Below are positions 1-10,062 of a DNA stretch of 64,000 nt, in pieces (the stretch's first letter is position 1; each line of letters starts with the position of its first letter). The notes under the pieces are model-generated. The model saw nothing but the letters and a program-made list of their open reading frames with translations, was not told the DNA's origin and did not search any database. The translations under genes and the position numbers were made by a program. The DNA is from Scatophagus argus (taxonomy: Eukaryota; Chordata; Actinopteri; Scatophagidae). The stretch is taken from assembly GCF_020382885.2 (NCBI RefSeq), contig NC_058501.1, positions 15,266,501 to 15,330,500 of the forward strand, given 5' to 3'.

Positions 1-344
1 ACTGCAAGTACACATGCAGTATGGCTTGTGCTGATGAAACTTTATGAGCTATAAACCACTGAATGACAATGTTGTGTTATGTATTTATTACAGGTCATGG
101 TAACATTAAAATGACTCATGGATTGTAATTGCTAAAAGTTGTTGGGTTGGTCAACAAATAATATAATGGATATAATGGATCGCATCAATTTAAATTAACA
201 AAATAATCCTTAAATTTAGTGACATAATATGACAATGGAATTGTTCAAGTTTATAATGAATGTTTTCGCATCTTTAAATTTTACTTTAATTGTCTCCACA
301 AAAGCTGCAAATAATCAAAAGTGAATTCAAACTGAGTCACTTAC

Positions 345-428
345 CAACAAGGTGAAGGTTCCCAAGAATTCAGCCATGCATTCTCGCACCAGAGCGTTCC
401 TCACTCGCAGAGCACGTCGCTTCAGCAT
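345..428 (-). CDS. aqp10: Aquaglyceroporin, first coding exon (probable aqp10), partial
   Basis: The 28-codon exon starts at an ATG whose first base is 428 and ends in a GTAAGT donor at 344-339, in phase 0. It reads MLKRRALRVRNALV then RECMAEFLGTFTLL. The block R-x-x-L-V-R-E-C-x-A-E-F-L-G-T-F is the start of transmembrane helix 1 in aquaglyceroporins (AQP3, 7, 9, 10), and these genes have a phase-0 intron at this place. AQP10 conducts water and glycerol across epithelial membranes such as gut. The NPA motifs are in later exons beyond the left edge, so the family is clear but the paralogue is not. AQP10 is preferred because human AQP10 is in 1q21.3 with C1orf43 and SHE. Bases 1-344 look like AT-rich intron 1. 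Confidence 0.75.
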
Positions 429-495
429 TTTTGGAGTTTAAATCTCTCTTCTCATCTCACACTGAACTCTGCTGCTGTTGTGACCAGATGACAGT

Positions 496-536
496 GTGTC
501 TGTCTGTCTGTCTGCCTGTCTGTCTGTCTGTCTGTC
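496..536. repeat. (TGTC)n microsatellite upstream of aqp10 exon
   Basis: About ten TGTC units with one interruption (TGCC) lie roughly 70 bp upstream of the aqp10 start codon, on the 5' side of that minus-strand gene. They fall in its 5' UTR or core promoter. Related degenerate CAGA/GACA runs occur at 710-750. Confidence 0.9.
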
Positions 537-539
537 CAG

Positions 540-1690
540 CAGCTGATGTGGTTGGTGGTGTTAGTGGAAGAGGTGCTGATGTCTTCTGTCACAATTTCCA
601 CCTGAGCATCTGAGGATCTGTGCACTGTATTGCACCTCCTCTGACCCCCCACCCCCAGCTGTTCACTCTTGCTTTTATTGTTCTTTTACTGACTTGGCAG
701 GTAACAACCGACAGACAGATGGACAGACAATTTACTGACAAACAGATAGAAATCACCCACAGAACATACGCAGAGCAGAAACACCGACTTTTTTTTTAGA
801 GAGTTACAGACATTTATGATGAAAAATAATCCATGGAAATGTTTTTCACCGTCTTCTTCATAAGTCATCAGTCTGTGTCGGGTCCAGATGAGAGACAACT
901 ACAACCAACACAACAGAACAATTGAATAAATAAGAATACACCACATCCATCAGCAATGATGTGGTGAAGCATTCCTGACAGTGATAGGAAAACTCCTCTC
1001 ACCATCCACAATATCACCATAACCTGTTTCACTGAACTCTGGACTCCTAATGGATTACGTAAGCCAAATACTTGCTGTGTAGGATACTAAATTATCGCTG
1101 ATAATTTTCAGAGGAGCACATGACTGCATGAAACAATGCGTAGACATCAGATAAGATACAGAGGACACAGAGAGTGTTTGACATGCGAAGTCAGTACTGC
1201 ATGAACACTAATACTTTTTTTCTGTCATTTCACTGCTATTTCAAGTAAAAATACACAGACTAGTAGACTGTTATTGTGTGTTTGTGCATTTGAGTAAAAG
1301 TTAGGTGATGAATTTCTTCATAATTTGACAAGGTGTGGAGACTGTAAAAGCTAGAGAAGCTTTGTCTTATCAGATCTACTTTTGACAAGTATCACTATTT
1401 GGTAATGTATTAAAGGACGGATACCTTACTCAACTTTATGCCCAGAGATTTTTCCACAACCTAACTGAAAGGTAATCCTATCATGTCATGCTGTCTCCCT
1501 CTGCTGGACACAAGAATGAGAAGCATCACTTAAGGATCAGTTAAGGATTTATTAAAAAGCAACATAAACTCTGAATGCAGTTAGCTTCCATTCACAATAT
1601 GTTACAACATGTGTTTTCATTTACAGATCCCAAAGAGCTAGCTTTTAACTGATCGGACTGTCTGTTTCAGAGGTTGGTTCACTTGAAAAG
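540..1690. other. Intergenic region between aqp10 and il16-like
   Basis: I see no coding signal here. The two flanking genes both run on the minus strand, so this interval holds the aqp10 promoter and the end of the il16-like transcript. Besides the TGTC repeat and an inverted CTCF-like motif at 1492-1508, it is plain AT-rich sequence. Confidence 0.5.
1492..1508 (-). promoter_or_regulatory. CTCF-like motif
   Basis: The minus strand reads TCCAGCAGAGGGAGACA, a good match to the CTCF core CCAGCAGRKGGCR with A replacing C late in the core. It lies between the aqp10 start and the il16-like 3' end. Confidence 0.45.
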
Positions 1691-1710
1691 AGTATGAGCC
1701 ATCAGTGCAC

Positions 1711-1716
1711 TTTATT
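1711..1716 (-). terminator. Polyadenylation signal of il16-like gene
   Basis: TTTATT on the plus strand gives AATAAA on the minus strand, about 235 bp beyond the stop codon at 1951-1953. This would give a short 3' UTR ending near 1690-1700. Confidence 0.55.
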
Positions 1717-1950
1717 TATGGCTGGTACAGAAATATTCCAGGCCTTGAGGTAGATGTAATCTTGTACATAAAGTGAATAAATATACACAGTTTTGACCTG
1801 GTCTCCAAGATTATACTTCCTTTTGGTCTTTGTTATAAAAAAATAACCAAGATTAAGCCCAAATAGCTCATTCTATCCACGTGAAGTTCTCCGTCACTGC
1901 TTATGAATGGAACTGAAATTTACTGGGTGCAAAGCACCTCAATGTAATCC

Positions 1951-4900
1951 TCATGTTTCCGGGTGTTTAAGAGGGCGACGTAGCACCACGTCCACAGGCC
2001 CGGGGGGCAGTTTTCTGATCAAAGTCCAGGCCTCGAGGCGTCTCATGCCCACCATGCTCACACCGCCAATCTCTAGAACCTCATCACCAGGACACACCTT
2101 GTCCACAGGACCTCCTGAAAAGGAACATTCAGCAGATGGCTTTAATTAACCTTTCTGTGTAGCATTAACTCAAAGCAGATGGATATGTTATTTATACTTA
2201 CTAATTTATCCATTCTATTTGCCAGTACAAACAAGCAACATAAAGCCAACACAAAGATTTTACTTTATTTGAGAAGATACAGAGAAATGATAAAAGGTAT
2301 ACTGTATGTGGAAAATCTTAATGCCACAACAAAACGTGATATTTTAGACAAATATGTGCTTTTTTGATGAACATGACTGTGATTCTGTGCACAAATTGAT
2401 GTCTGTAAACATGTTTTTTCTGCTTTAGACATGGAACAGCTTGAATGGCCTGCAGGCAGACCTGACCTCAACCCCATCTAACACCTTTGGGATGAAGTGG
2501 AGCAGCAAGCAGCAAGCAAAGCATTAGCACCCAAAACCTTACTGTGGCTATAAGGGAGCAAATTCCTGCAGCCAGGCTCTTGTGGAAAGATTTCTCAAAC
2601 AGTGGAGGTGATTATAGTTGTTACATTCAGGATTTGTAATAAGATGTTCAACAAAAACGTATGAGAGTAAGGTTCAGTCTATGTCTGGATTTCTACATTA
2701 TTTTGGCCATCTAATATATTTTGTATTTAATTTTACATTAAATGACATTCACAGCGGCATTTCTCTCTGAAATACTGAGCTTGGGTTCTCACCCTGGAAG
2801 ATCTTCTGTACAGTGAGTGGTCTGTTCTCCGCACTGGAGCCCACGCCTCCCTGCAGGCTGAAGCCCAGATCCCTGCTGTTCTTCTCCAGATGCACGCACA
2901 CACTCTGACCTGAGACAGCAGCAAAAGCAGAAAAACACAGATAGAGTTTATCACTTCCAACTGCTGCATACTCGTGAACAATGTCTTTTTAGATTTCAGT
3001 TAAAGTATGACTTCTCACCTGTCTCACTGAACTCAGTCTGTGTTGGGCCAGGATTATTTGTCTGTGTACCTCCCTTACAGGTAGTGCAAACACCCCCCTT
3101 CCTCAGGACCACCACACTTAAATCCCGAGCCTTTGCTCTTCTCAGGACCCTCAGGGCCTCCCAGTGGACATAGCCACACAGTGATGTGCCATTGATTGAC
3201 AAGACCTGGTCCCCTTCCTGTATGGAGCCTTCCTGGGCTGCAACACCTGAGGGAAACACCTTGTGAACCTGTCAAGAAGACATCGAGAGACAAATTAAGA
3301 GACTGAGAACAATGCATTTAGAGACTTTTTTCAGGAGAAAGCAGATATTTTCTCACAGTGACTGGCTTGTTCTGGTCCACGCCTCCTGCCAGACTGAAGC
3401 CCAGTCCCGCTCCCACCTCCTTGTGGAGAACCACCACCTGCACATCATCATAGTTCTGCAAAGAGGATAGGCAGAGAGAAGTTTAAGAGTCTACATCTAC
3501 ATCAGTAGGAAAATCTATCGTAATATCAACAGCAGATGTAATCCTATTAAATCATATGTATATGTATGTTAATGCCAAAGAAAAATAGGGTCATTCAGAA
3601 TGATCAATGCAACTGCAGGTTCAAAGACAAGTTCAAACCACAACTAAGCCTGTTAAACATTTCTGAAGCCCAGCTGTTTTTACCTTCAGGTTATTGTCCC
3701 CCAGGCTCCTGACATCCTCCAGCAGCCTGTCGAGCTCCTCACTGGGCAGCACAGACACACAGGACAGGGCTGACATGTCAGAGCTCAGCGAGGCAGACCG
3801 GCCTGTAGATTGCCACTCATCGCTGTCATTCTCAGACTCGTAGTCAACTCCAGCAAAGTTACACAGATCTGAAAGACTACAGGGAGGAAACACGAAAGTT
3901 CCAGGGTTTAGAAAACTGACCAGTTGTTAGAAGGAATACCTCTATCATAGCAGAGATCTGAAACAGTACCCACCTGACGCAGAAGCTCCTGCGATCTGAC
4001 TGGCTCATGTTACTAGTAATGGTCACTGATGACTCTCCAGAGTCTGAATCATAGTTTGAATCGTCATCCTTCTGTGTACTTTCATCATCATCCTCAAAGT
4101 TATCTTCACCGTTGTTCCACTCCTTAAACTTTGTATTCAAGCCAGCTGACCAGGCATTCAGGTCCAACACACATTTCTTTCTATTCGGACAGGCTGCATT
4201 AACCTCTGATAACATGAGTTCCAGGGGGTTACTGTGGGATGAAGTGGAGAGGGGATAAGGCAGAGGTGGGGAATCTTGTTTGGATGTTCTGGCTGCTTGT
4301 GTGAGGACAGAGATGCTTTTATTTTCACTGTCTGCAGTGGGAGTTGCATTTTCTGGCTGTGTGGAAGGTGAAAGAAAAGGTGAGTCATTTGGAGTGTTTG
4401 TAGGAGTCTTGTCTTCATTAAAAGACGATGAAAGTGTTGTTTTCTGCGCGCCAATGGAAGCGTCACCAGAGTTGACCAGTAGCAAGGATGGTGGTCTCTT
4501 GTTTGGCTCCTCAGGGCTTGAGATTTTGCAGAAGTCGGTTTCATCTATGTGAACACTCCTAAGCTGTCTTTGAGCTCCTCCATTTAGAGGGATTTCCAGT
4601 GTGCTCTTGAGGCTGGAATATTTATAAAAATCTTGGGCAGAATTGTTGCTACTATCTGTTTCTATTCTTTCATTCTCAACCAAAGCATCCCCTTGTTGAC
4701 CTTTCCTCCCTAATCTCAGTCCAACCTCATCCACTGATAAAGATCTTCCTGACCCCAGCGTCTTTCCTGATGATGTCGCTTTCTCCTCAGTTTTCTCACC
4801 TCCCTCCACGCCCTCTTTCAGTCCGTCCCACTTGTCTCTCAGTCCACCTATTGCTTTTGCTGACCCACTCTTTTTCACTCCGTCATGAACCCTGTTGTGT

Positions 4901-6606
4901 TGTGCTGGCACAGAAAAGGCGCGTCTGGGCTTTAGGTACTGTCCTGTGGCCAAAGCCTGGGATCTCTGTGTAAGAGCTTCAAACTGACTGATCTTATTTT
5001 TCACACTGGCTGCACAGGGGAATGACAACACCTCAGGGAATTTCTTCCTTTCAATTGTATTCATTTTGATTTTTTGCAAGTTTGACTCAAACACATCTTC
5101 ATCTATGCCACTACTCCTCAATTCATTTTTTTCTTTTCCGACAACAGCTGTCTCTTTCTCTTCCTCTTTTTCTTTGAACCACCTAGTTCTTTCTCTCTGT
5201 GTCTTATTTATTCCATTAGTCTCACCCTTTTCCTCTTCATGATTCACCCTGCCCTGATCCTCACTCCCACTTGCCCCTCTATCTCTTGATCTCTCTTCTT
5301 CTAAGAAAGTGTTTGTCGACTGTGGAGGTGCAGTGATTCCTGCTGCTGCCCTTGCAGATCTTATCTGATGTGCTGAAGTGCACCTGCTCTTTAATCTATC
5401 AAGAGACCTTGTACCAAGTTCCTCTGATCCCCTACTCCAGTTAACCTCCCTTTCTTCTGAATACTTGCCGTAGGTCAGTCTTTGCCATTGTCCACTTGAC
5501 AAAATCTCCCTGGTTCTTCTTGTCTCTGGAGAAAGAGAAGCGCCAGAATCTGAAGCGTCTTTCTGTGTCCAGGTGAATGATGACCTGCTTTGCACTGGAT
5601 TAAGGCTACTTTTCTGTTCCGATGAGAAACGCCTGGGGAAAGTTCCCCCTGCTGCCTTCTCATACGACCTCTGCTGTGGCGATGTGAGGGTGTCTGTGGT
5701 TATTTCTTTGTGACAGGATGATACAGGGGTGGAGAAGTCCCTAATTTTGTTGCAGTCCTCCGTTTTACCAAAACTAGCTGACTCATAGAGTTTCTTTATT
5801 CGCTCCAGTATACTCTGACCTCCTTTGGACCCAAACGAAGTAGCTTCCTCTCTGAAAACAGTGCGGTCCCTAAACCTGGAAGGGAGAGAATGACCCCTGC
5901 TGGCCCTGCTCAAAGCCTGGCTCAGTGGGTTTCTCTCTTGAACATCATTACTTGTACTGGCAGTATTGTAGGCCTGTACCGAAGACATCACCCTGCCTCT
6001 CACGCCTTCAGATCTGGTCCTTCTCTCTTCCAAGCAGCCAGCCTCTTTGCTGATGCCCCCTCCAGTTTTGGTTGACAGCACGAACAAGTCAGCCTTTTTT
6101 CCCCGATCAGGACTTCTTTTCCCTGTTCTCCAATCTAAACTTTTACTTCTATTTGGCAGGTTGTATCTCCTCCATTCTGTCCTGCCACGGCTTTCAGATG
6201 CAGGGTTACAGTTTTCACTTGTGTCAGTGCCAAACTCTGTCATTGTTTTGCTTGCAATGGAATTCTGGATCAGCTTGGTAGACATTTTATGGCCTGAGGT
6301 TTCTTTCTCCTCACACTGACCTTTGACACCGCTGTGACTCCTACTCTTAGCTTGATAATCAGCGACTGTGCGATCCTCCACCTCTTCGTTTGTACCGCTT
6401 GTGCGAGTGCATGTCGCATATCCTTGTCTTTCTCTGACTTCCTCAGTGCTCTCCTTCGCCTTCTCTGAAAATCCTCTGGGTTTCCTAACACCTGGCCTGC
6501 GATTTAGACTGTAAGACGGAGAGTTAGCTGAGCGGACAGTGAAGCGTACTCCTGTTCTCTGCTTGTCGCACTCTCCCGCTGAAGTAGGGAACAAGGACAA
6601 GTCCAT
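1951..6606 (-). CDS. il16: Pro-interleukin-16-like protein with two C-terminal PDZ domains
   Basis: Coding exons are 6606-3974, 3876-3684, 3455-3357, 3268-3019, 2909-2793 and 2114-1951. They sum to 3,456 bp and join in frame (1,151 aa). Residues 1 to about 940 are low-complexity, Ser/Arg/Glu-rich and charged, with an acidic patch (DDDESTQKDDD) and no clear domain. PDZ-A (about 946-1030) contains VVVLHKEVGAGLGFSLAGG, then VHKVFPSG and GDQVLSING. PDZ-B (about 1060-1147) contains DLGFSLQGG and CPGDEVLEIGG. This order, the VVVLHKE and TVxKIF blocks and the intron inside each PDZ match the C-terminus of pro-IL16; PDZD2 is the next-best relative. In mammals the C-terminal PDZ is released by caspase-3 as a CD4-binding chemoattractant, while the precursor acts as an intracellular scaffold. 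Here the linker between the PDZ domains has no Asp and the end reads RRPLKHPET, not RRKS. The start MDLSLFPTSAG follows a good acceptor ending in CAG, immediately before ACAATG. An upstream coding exon is possible. The N-terminal PDZ domains of long human IL16 are not seen. Confidence 0.85.
2395..2722 (+). mobile_element. Degraded Tc1/mariner-like transposon, 3' end
   Basis: The plus strand encodes the end of a Tc1-like transposase: WPAGRPDLNPI, an in-frame stop, then HLWDEVE. This is the family's catalytic-region signature (SPDLNPIEHLWD) with the Glu codon turned into TAA. The 3' tail, with CTTGTGGAAAGA and ending TTTTGGCCATCTAATATATT, is also typical of teleost Tc1-like elements. The 5' half and its inverted repeat are absent or unrecognisable. 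It lies in the last intron of the il16-like gene, opposite to its transcription, and is dead. Confidence 0.8.
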
Positions 6607-8298
6607 TGTCTGTGAGTAAACAAAGTTAATGACCACCTGTCAAGTGCCAAATCCCAAAAAGAGAGTGGAAGGGTGAGCTTGATATTTAAGTGATTTCCGA
6701 GCAACTGTCTTTGAGACTGCAACCAAGAAGCAGTATCTCTGAATACTGAGTAGAAACTAGTGAAACAGTGGCACAGTCACAGTCTTTTCATTATACTCTT
6801 GCACGGAAAAAAAAATCCATTAAAAAGTTTGATTATTTAGTGATGCTCCTGATAATTTTCCACTTTGTGGTCTAGAAGAGATGACTCCGCTGGGCTCCTC
6901 TCTTGTCGTTCTGTCCCTTGGATTCTTCAGTTCCCAAACACGGCTTCAGGGAACAGCTCCCATTGCCTGCCAAGCATAAAAAAAGTTCAAATTTCCATCC
7001 TTGGAAAGGATTGGGCTGGAATGTTGTGATATGTGGATTGTGGTCGCCCTGGCTCCTCGAAATGGTCAAAAAGAATCACAGAGTGGTTGAGGACAATGAA
7101 CACAGCATGTTGCAGAGAAGCACATAGTGGACAGAAAATTGAGATATGAAAATGATAGAAGGAAAAAAATAAGAACAAAAGACAGAGCACAAGAGCCAGA
7201 GAAGCAAAAACACTCTACTCACGTCAAACCCCTGTGACTTATATCATTTTCATGTCATGTCATTCAAGTGTCCCTGCCCTCCTAACACTCCCCTCACGTT
7301 GACTCAGTGAGCTCATTCACAGAAGTTGTACACACATATCAGAAAAACTGTTTACACAAGCAACATACTCGTGACTACTTCTCAGTGTCAGCTAAACCCA
7401 AACCAAAAACTGGAAAAACTCACCTAACAGCAATCCATTCCACAAAAACAATGTATTAAAGCGGGACAATAAGTCTCTGTGCAACACACATCGATCTCAT
7501 AGAGTCAAAGAAAGACAACGAGTGACTGAGAAGACGTTACAGTCGATTCAGGTGAAAAAATCAGATAAGATGGACAAAGATGAGGACAAAGTCAGTTTGA
7601 TTTACATACAGCCTGCTGAGAGAAAGATACTGATCATCATGGCTCATCAGGGATATCTGAGTTTACAACCACACACACACAACAGCCACCGAGAGTGAGA
7701 CAGTGAAACAATCCTTGATCGTTAATCTGGTCAGAATTAGGATCCAATCAACTCTACTGACATTCAAAACAAACACAGTATGCTGCTGCTTTACTGTATA
7801 AAAACAACAGGAAAAGTGAATTGGATAAGTGCTGCCTATATAATTATATGAACTATTTTATTAAGTCTAGACTGCAGCGTGTAACTTTGGCAAACACTCT
7901 CTGTGGTGCTTCCCAGTGCAGGTGAGTCTGAGTGTCAGTTTACAGAAACACCTGTTCTGCTAGGTCTCAAAGCCTCCCATCTGCGTAACCCGGGTAACAC
8001 TGCATGGTTTACTTTAAACTCCAATTTAACCGCAGGAAAAACACTAAAATGCACACACTTACTTACTCACAACAAGTTAACTTATTTATCCACTTGCATA
8101 TGATCCTTACCTTCTTTAAGCAGGCCTTCTGTACTTGGAACACAATGTTGACCCGGGTTCACACTGAAGGCAACGCTTAGCAATGACCTCAGCTCCTAAC
8201 TCCTCTCTCTCTCCCCGTCCTCTTCTCTTTTCCATCAGCTTTGCATGATGGACTGTGTACAGTGACGCTAACCTGCCACACTGGTTTATCCTCTTGTC

Positions 8299-8342
8299 TT
8301 CTCTCTCTTTCTTTCTGTCTCTCTCTCTCTGCCTCTCTCTCT
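8299..8342. repeat. CT-rich simple repeat
   Basis: An imperfect polypyrimidine run, mostly CT dinucleotides with TTTC and TGTC interruptions. It is noncoding, and ORFs across it are artefacts of the repeat. Confidence 0.85.
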
Positions 8343-9027
8343 CGTCTATCTCCTCCCCCTCCAATTGTTGTTTTCTCGCTCTTTTCCTCTTCTCACAGGG
8401 TAACATTCCTGACTACAGTTCCATATGTCACCCACTAAATGGTTCAACAGGGAGTGTGCGCGCGCGCACACACACACCCTACAGAATATTCAAACGCCAT
8501 CTCACATCAGCATTTCATAGCTTAAGGGAGAAGAGATACTGTTCAGATAATTGTGTGAAACAGAAAACAGCCAACACAGGCTTACAGTATCACCCTCCTC
8601 ACCTCAGGCAAACCTGAGTCTAATCATCCGGGCTGAGCAGATATCAAAATACATAATAACAGAGCACCTTTAATTGGGACCAGAGACCACAAAGAGCTCA
8701 TGTAGACCCACGAATACCAGCAGGGAAAAATATTGTTAAAAGTATACCTCTTGTGTGACATATATTCAAAAAACAGAGATTCATTGCAGACAGACTTGTT
8801 GAGAGTTTGCAGCACTGTAATGTCAACTCAAGGAGAAAAGTATCAGAGATTGCTGATTAGTTTTAGTTTCCATACAGAAGAGGTATTGTTTGGTGGGATT
8901 CTGGATTCTGCAGAGTGGGAAGGTGAACAAACAGCCTTTGAATCACAAATGTACAAGGAGCAAGCAGGATAGCAATCAGATATAGATAAGAATATAAAGT
9001 AAAGGAAAAGACTATGGCGGTACTTAC

Positions 9028-9078
9028 AGGTTTGGTTGACATGTAGAGGCTCATCTTACTGCTGCTTTTTTCATGCAC
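9028..9078 (-). other. Candidate upstream exon of il16-like gene
   Basis: The minus strand has an ATG at 9078 opening 17 codons (MHEKSSSKMSLYMSTKP) that end exactly at a strong donor (CCT|GTAAGTACC). Spliced to the acceptor before ACAATG at 6609, the frame continues as TKP-T-MDLSLF. This would add an 18-residue N-terminal extension, or the exon may simply be 5' UTR. There is no homology support, and other leader exons could lie between. Confidence 0.3.
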
Positions 9079-9764
9079 CTGCTACTGTCTTCCGTTGAGA
9101 CAGAGGAAACTGTGGTCAACAAGTCAGCAAACTGCAAAGCTGTATGACGATGTCTTAATGCCTCTCTGCACATATCACAACTCAAAACAGACTGAGTCAG
9201 AGACATTGATCCTAGGCCAAGTCTCGGGACCCTAATGATCCAATCGATGATTAACCATACAGACAGAGGGCTGGTAGGTTGCATGATCATCTCAGGACAG
9301 AGATAACTCTGTGAGTAGGGTTGAATGGCTCCAGTACGACTCCACAGACACCCACCCTTGTTGTGTCAGAAGAATGGCACCCAGTGTCTCTGCAGGATGG
9401 ATGCAAATCACTGTCTTGCTCACACAGACACGCTGGTTTTTCAAATTCATTCTTCAGGGTGTAGGTTAAAGGAGTGTGGTTTATGGGGTTTTTTTACCAT
9501 TAGATTACAGTGGGTAAAAATACTCTACATTGACAAAAATACTGGGATGGGGCTGTTTTTCAGAGGTTCTCGGCCCCTTACTTCCAGTGAAGGGTAGTTA
9601 TAGTTGGGGAATTGAGGAATTTACTGGCGTGTATGTATTTCTTAATGACACTGGTAGAGCTGGAAACAGGATTCACTGGCTGTTGGTTTCTGTCACTGTA
9701 CAGTTTCTTTGTCATTTGTGTTTGTTAATCCGTTTGTTGGGTGGGTCGTCTTGAAGTCACCTTA

Positions 9765-9780
9765 AGCAGCAGATGGCAGA
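9765..9780 (+). promoter_or_regulatory. Weak CTCF-like motif
   Basis: AGCAGCAGATGGCAGA resembles the CTCF core CCAGCAGATGGCA, with the first C of CC changed. It lies just upstream of the c1orf43 promoter elements. Confidence 0.3.
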
Positions 9781-9799
9781 AGAGGACAGAGAAACGTCA

Positions 9800-10062
9800 G
9801 ACCAGACGTCACCCCAGTCTTTACTGGTCACGTGATTAACGCGGAAGTCAACAAGGCGGACAGCAGTAGCGCGGCGTAACACTAGCCAAAAGCACTTTAG
9901 TTCCTTGTTTTGTTTCTCTGTTTAATGTTAGGTTAATGTGTTTTAAAAACGACCACTTAAATGAAACCGTCCGCGTTTCAATGGCCAACCGTTGGACGTA
10001 GTTGTCATTTGGCTGGCCTTAACATCAGTTAGTGAGCATTTTCATTTTCAGCCGTTTTAAAA
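9800..10062 (+). promoter_or_regulatory. c1orf43 promoter and 5' UTR
   Basis: This short segment has more CpG than its surroundings and contains a CRE-like GACGTCAC (9805-9812), a palindromic E-box TCACGTGA (9828-9835, USF/MITF-TFE type), an ETS-like GCGGAAGT (9841-9848) and GGCGGAC nearby. There is no TATA box. The set fits a housekeeping promoter, as expected for broadly expressed C1orf43. The transcription start is probably near 9,860-10,000. Confidence 0.55.

Larger units (their letters stand above)
6607..9790. other. 5' flank and 5'-UTR intron(s) of il16-like gene
   Basis: No gene is supported here apart from candidate 5' exons of the il16-like gene. The interval holds a CT-rich tract (8299-8342), a short mixed GC/CA dinucleotide run (8458-8477) and ordinary AT-rich sequence. 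Minus-strand GT donors can be read near 9027 (CCT|GTAAGT) and near 7222 (GAC|GTGAGT); either could end a leader exon. The shared il16-like and c1orf43 upstream region is about 9.1-10.06 kb. Confidence 0.4.

Noticed and set aside
4158-4544. 128-codon minus-strand ORF
   Set aside because: It is a shifted frame inside the large il16-like exon; the real frame is open for over 2.6 kb and splices in frame.
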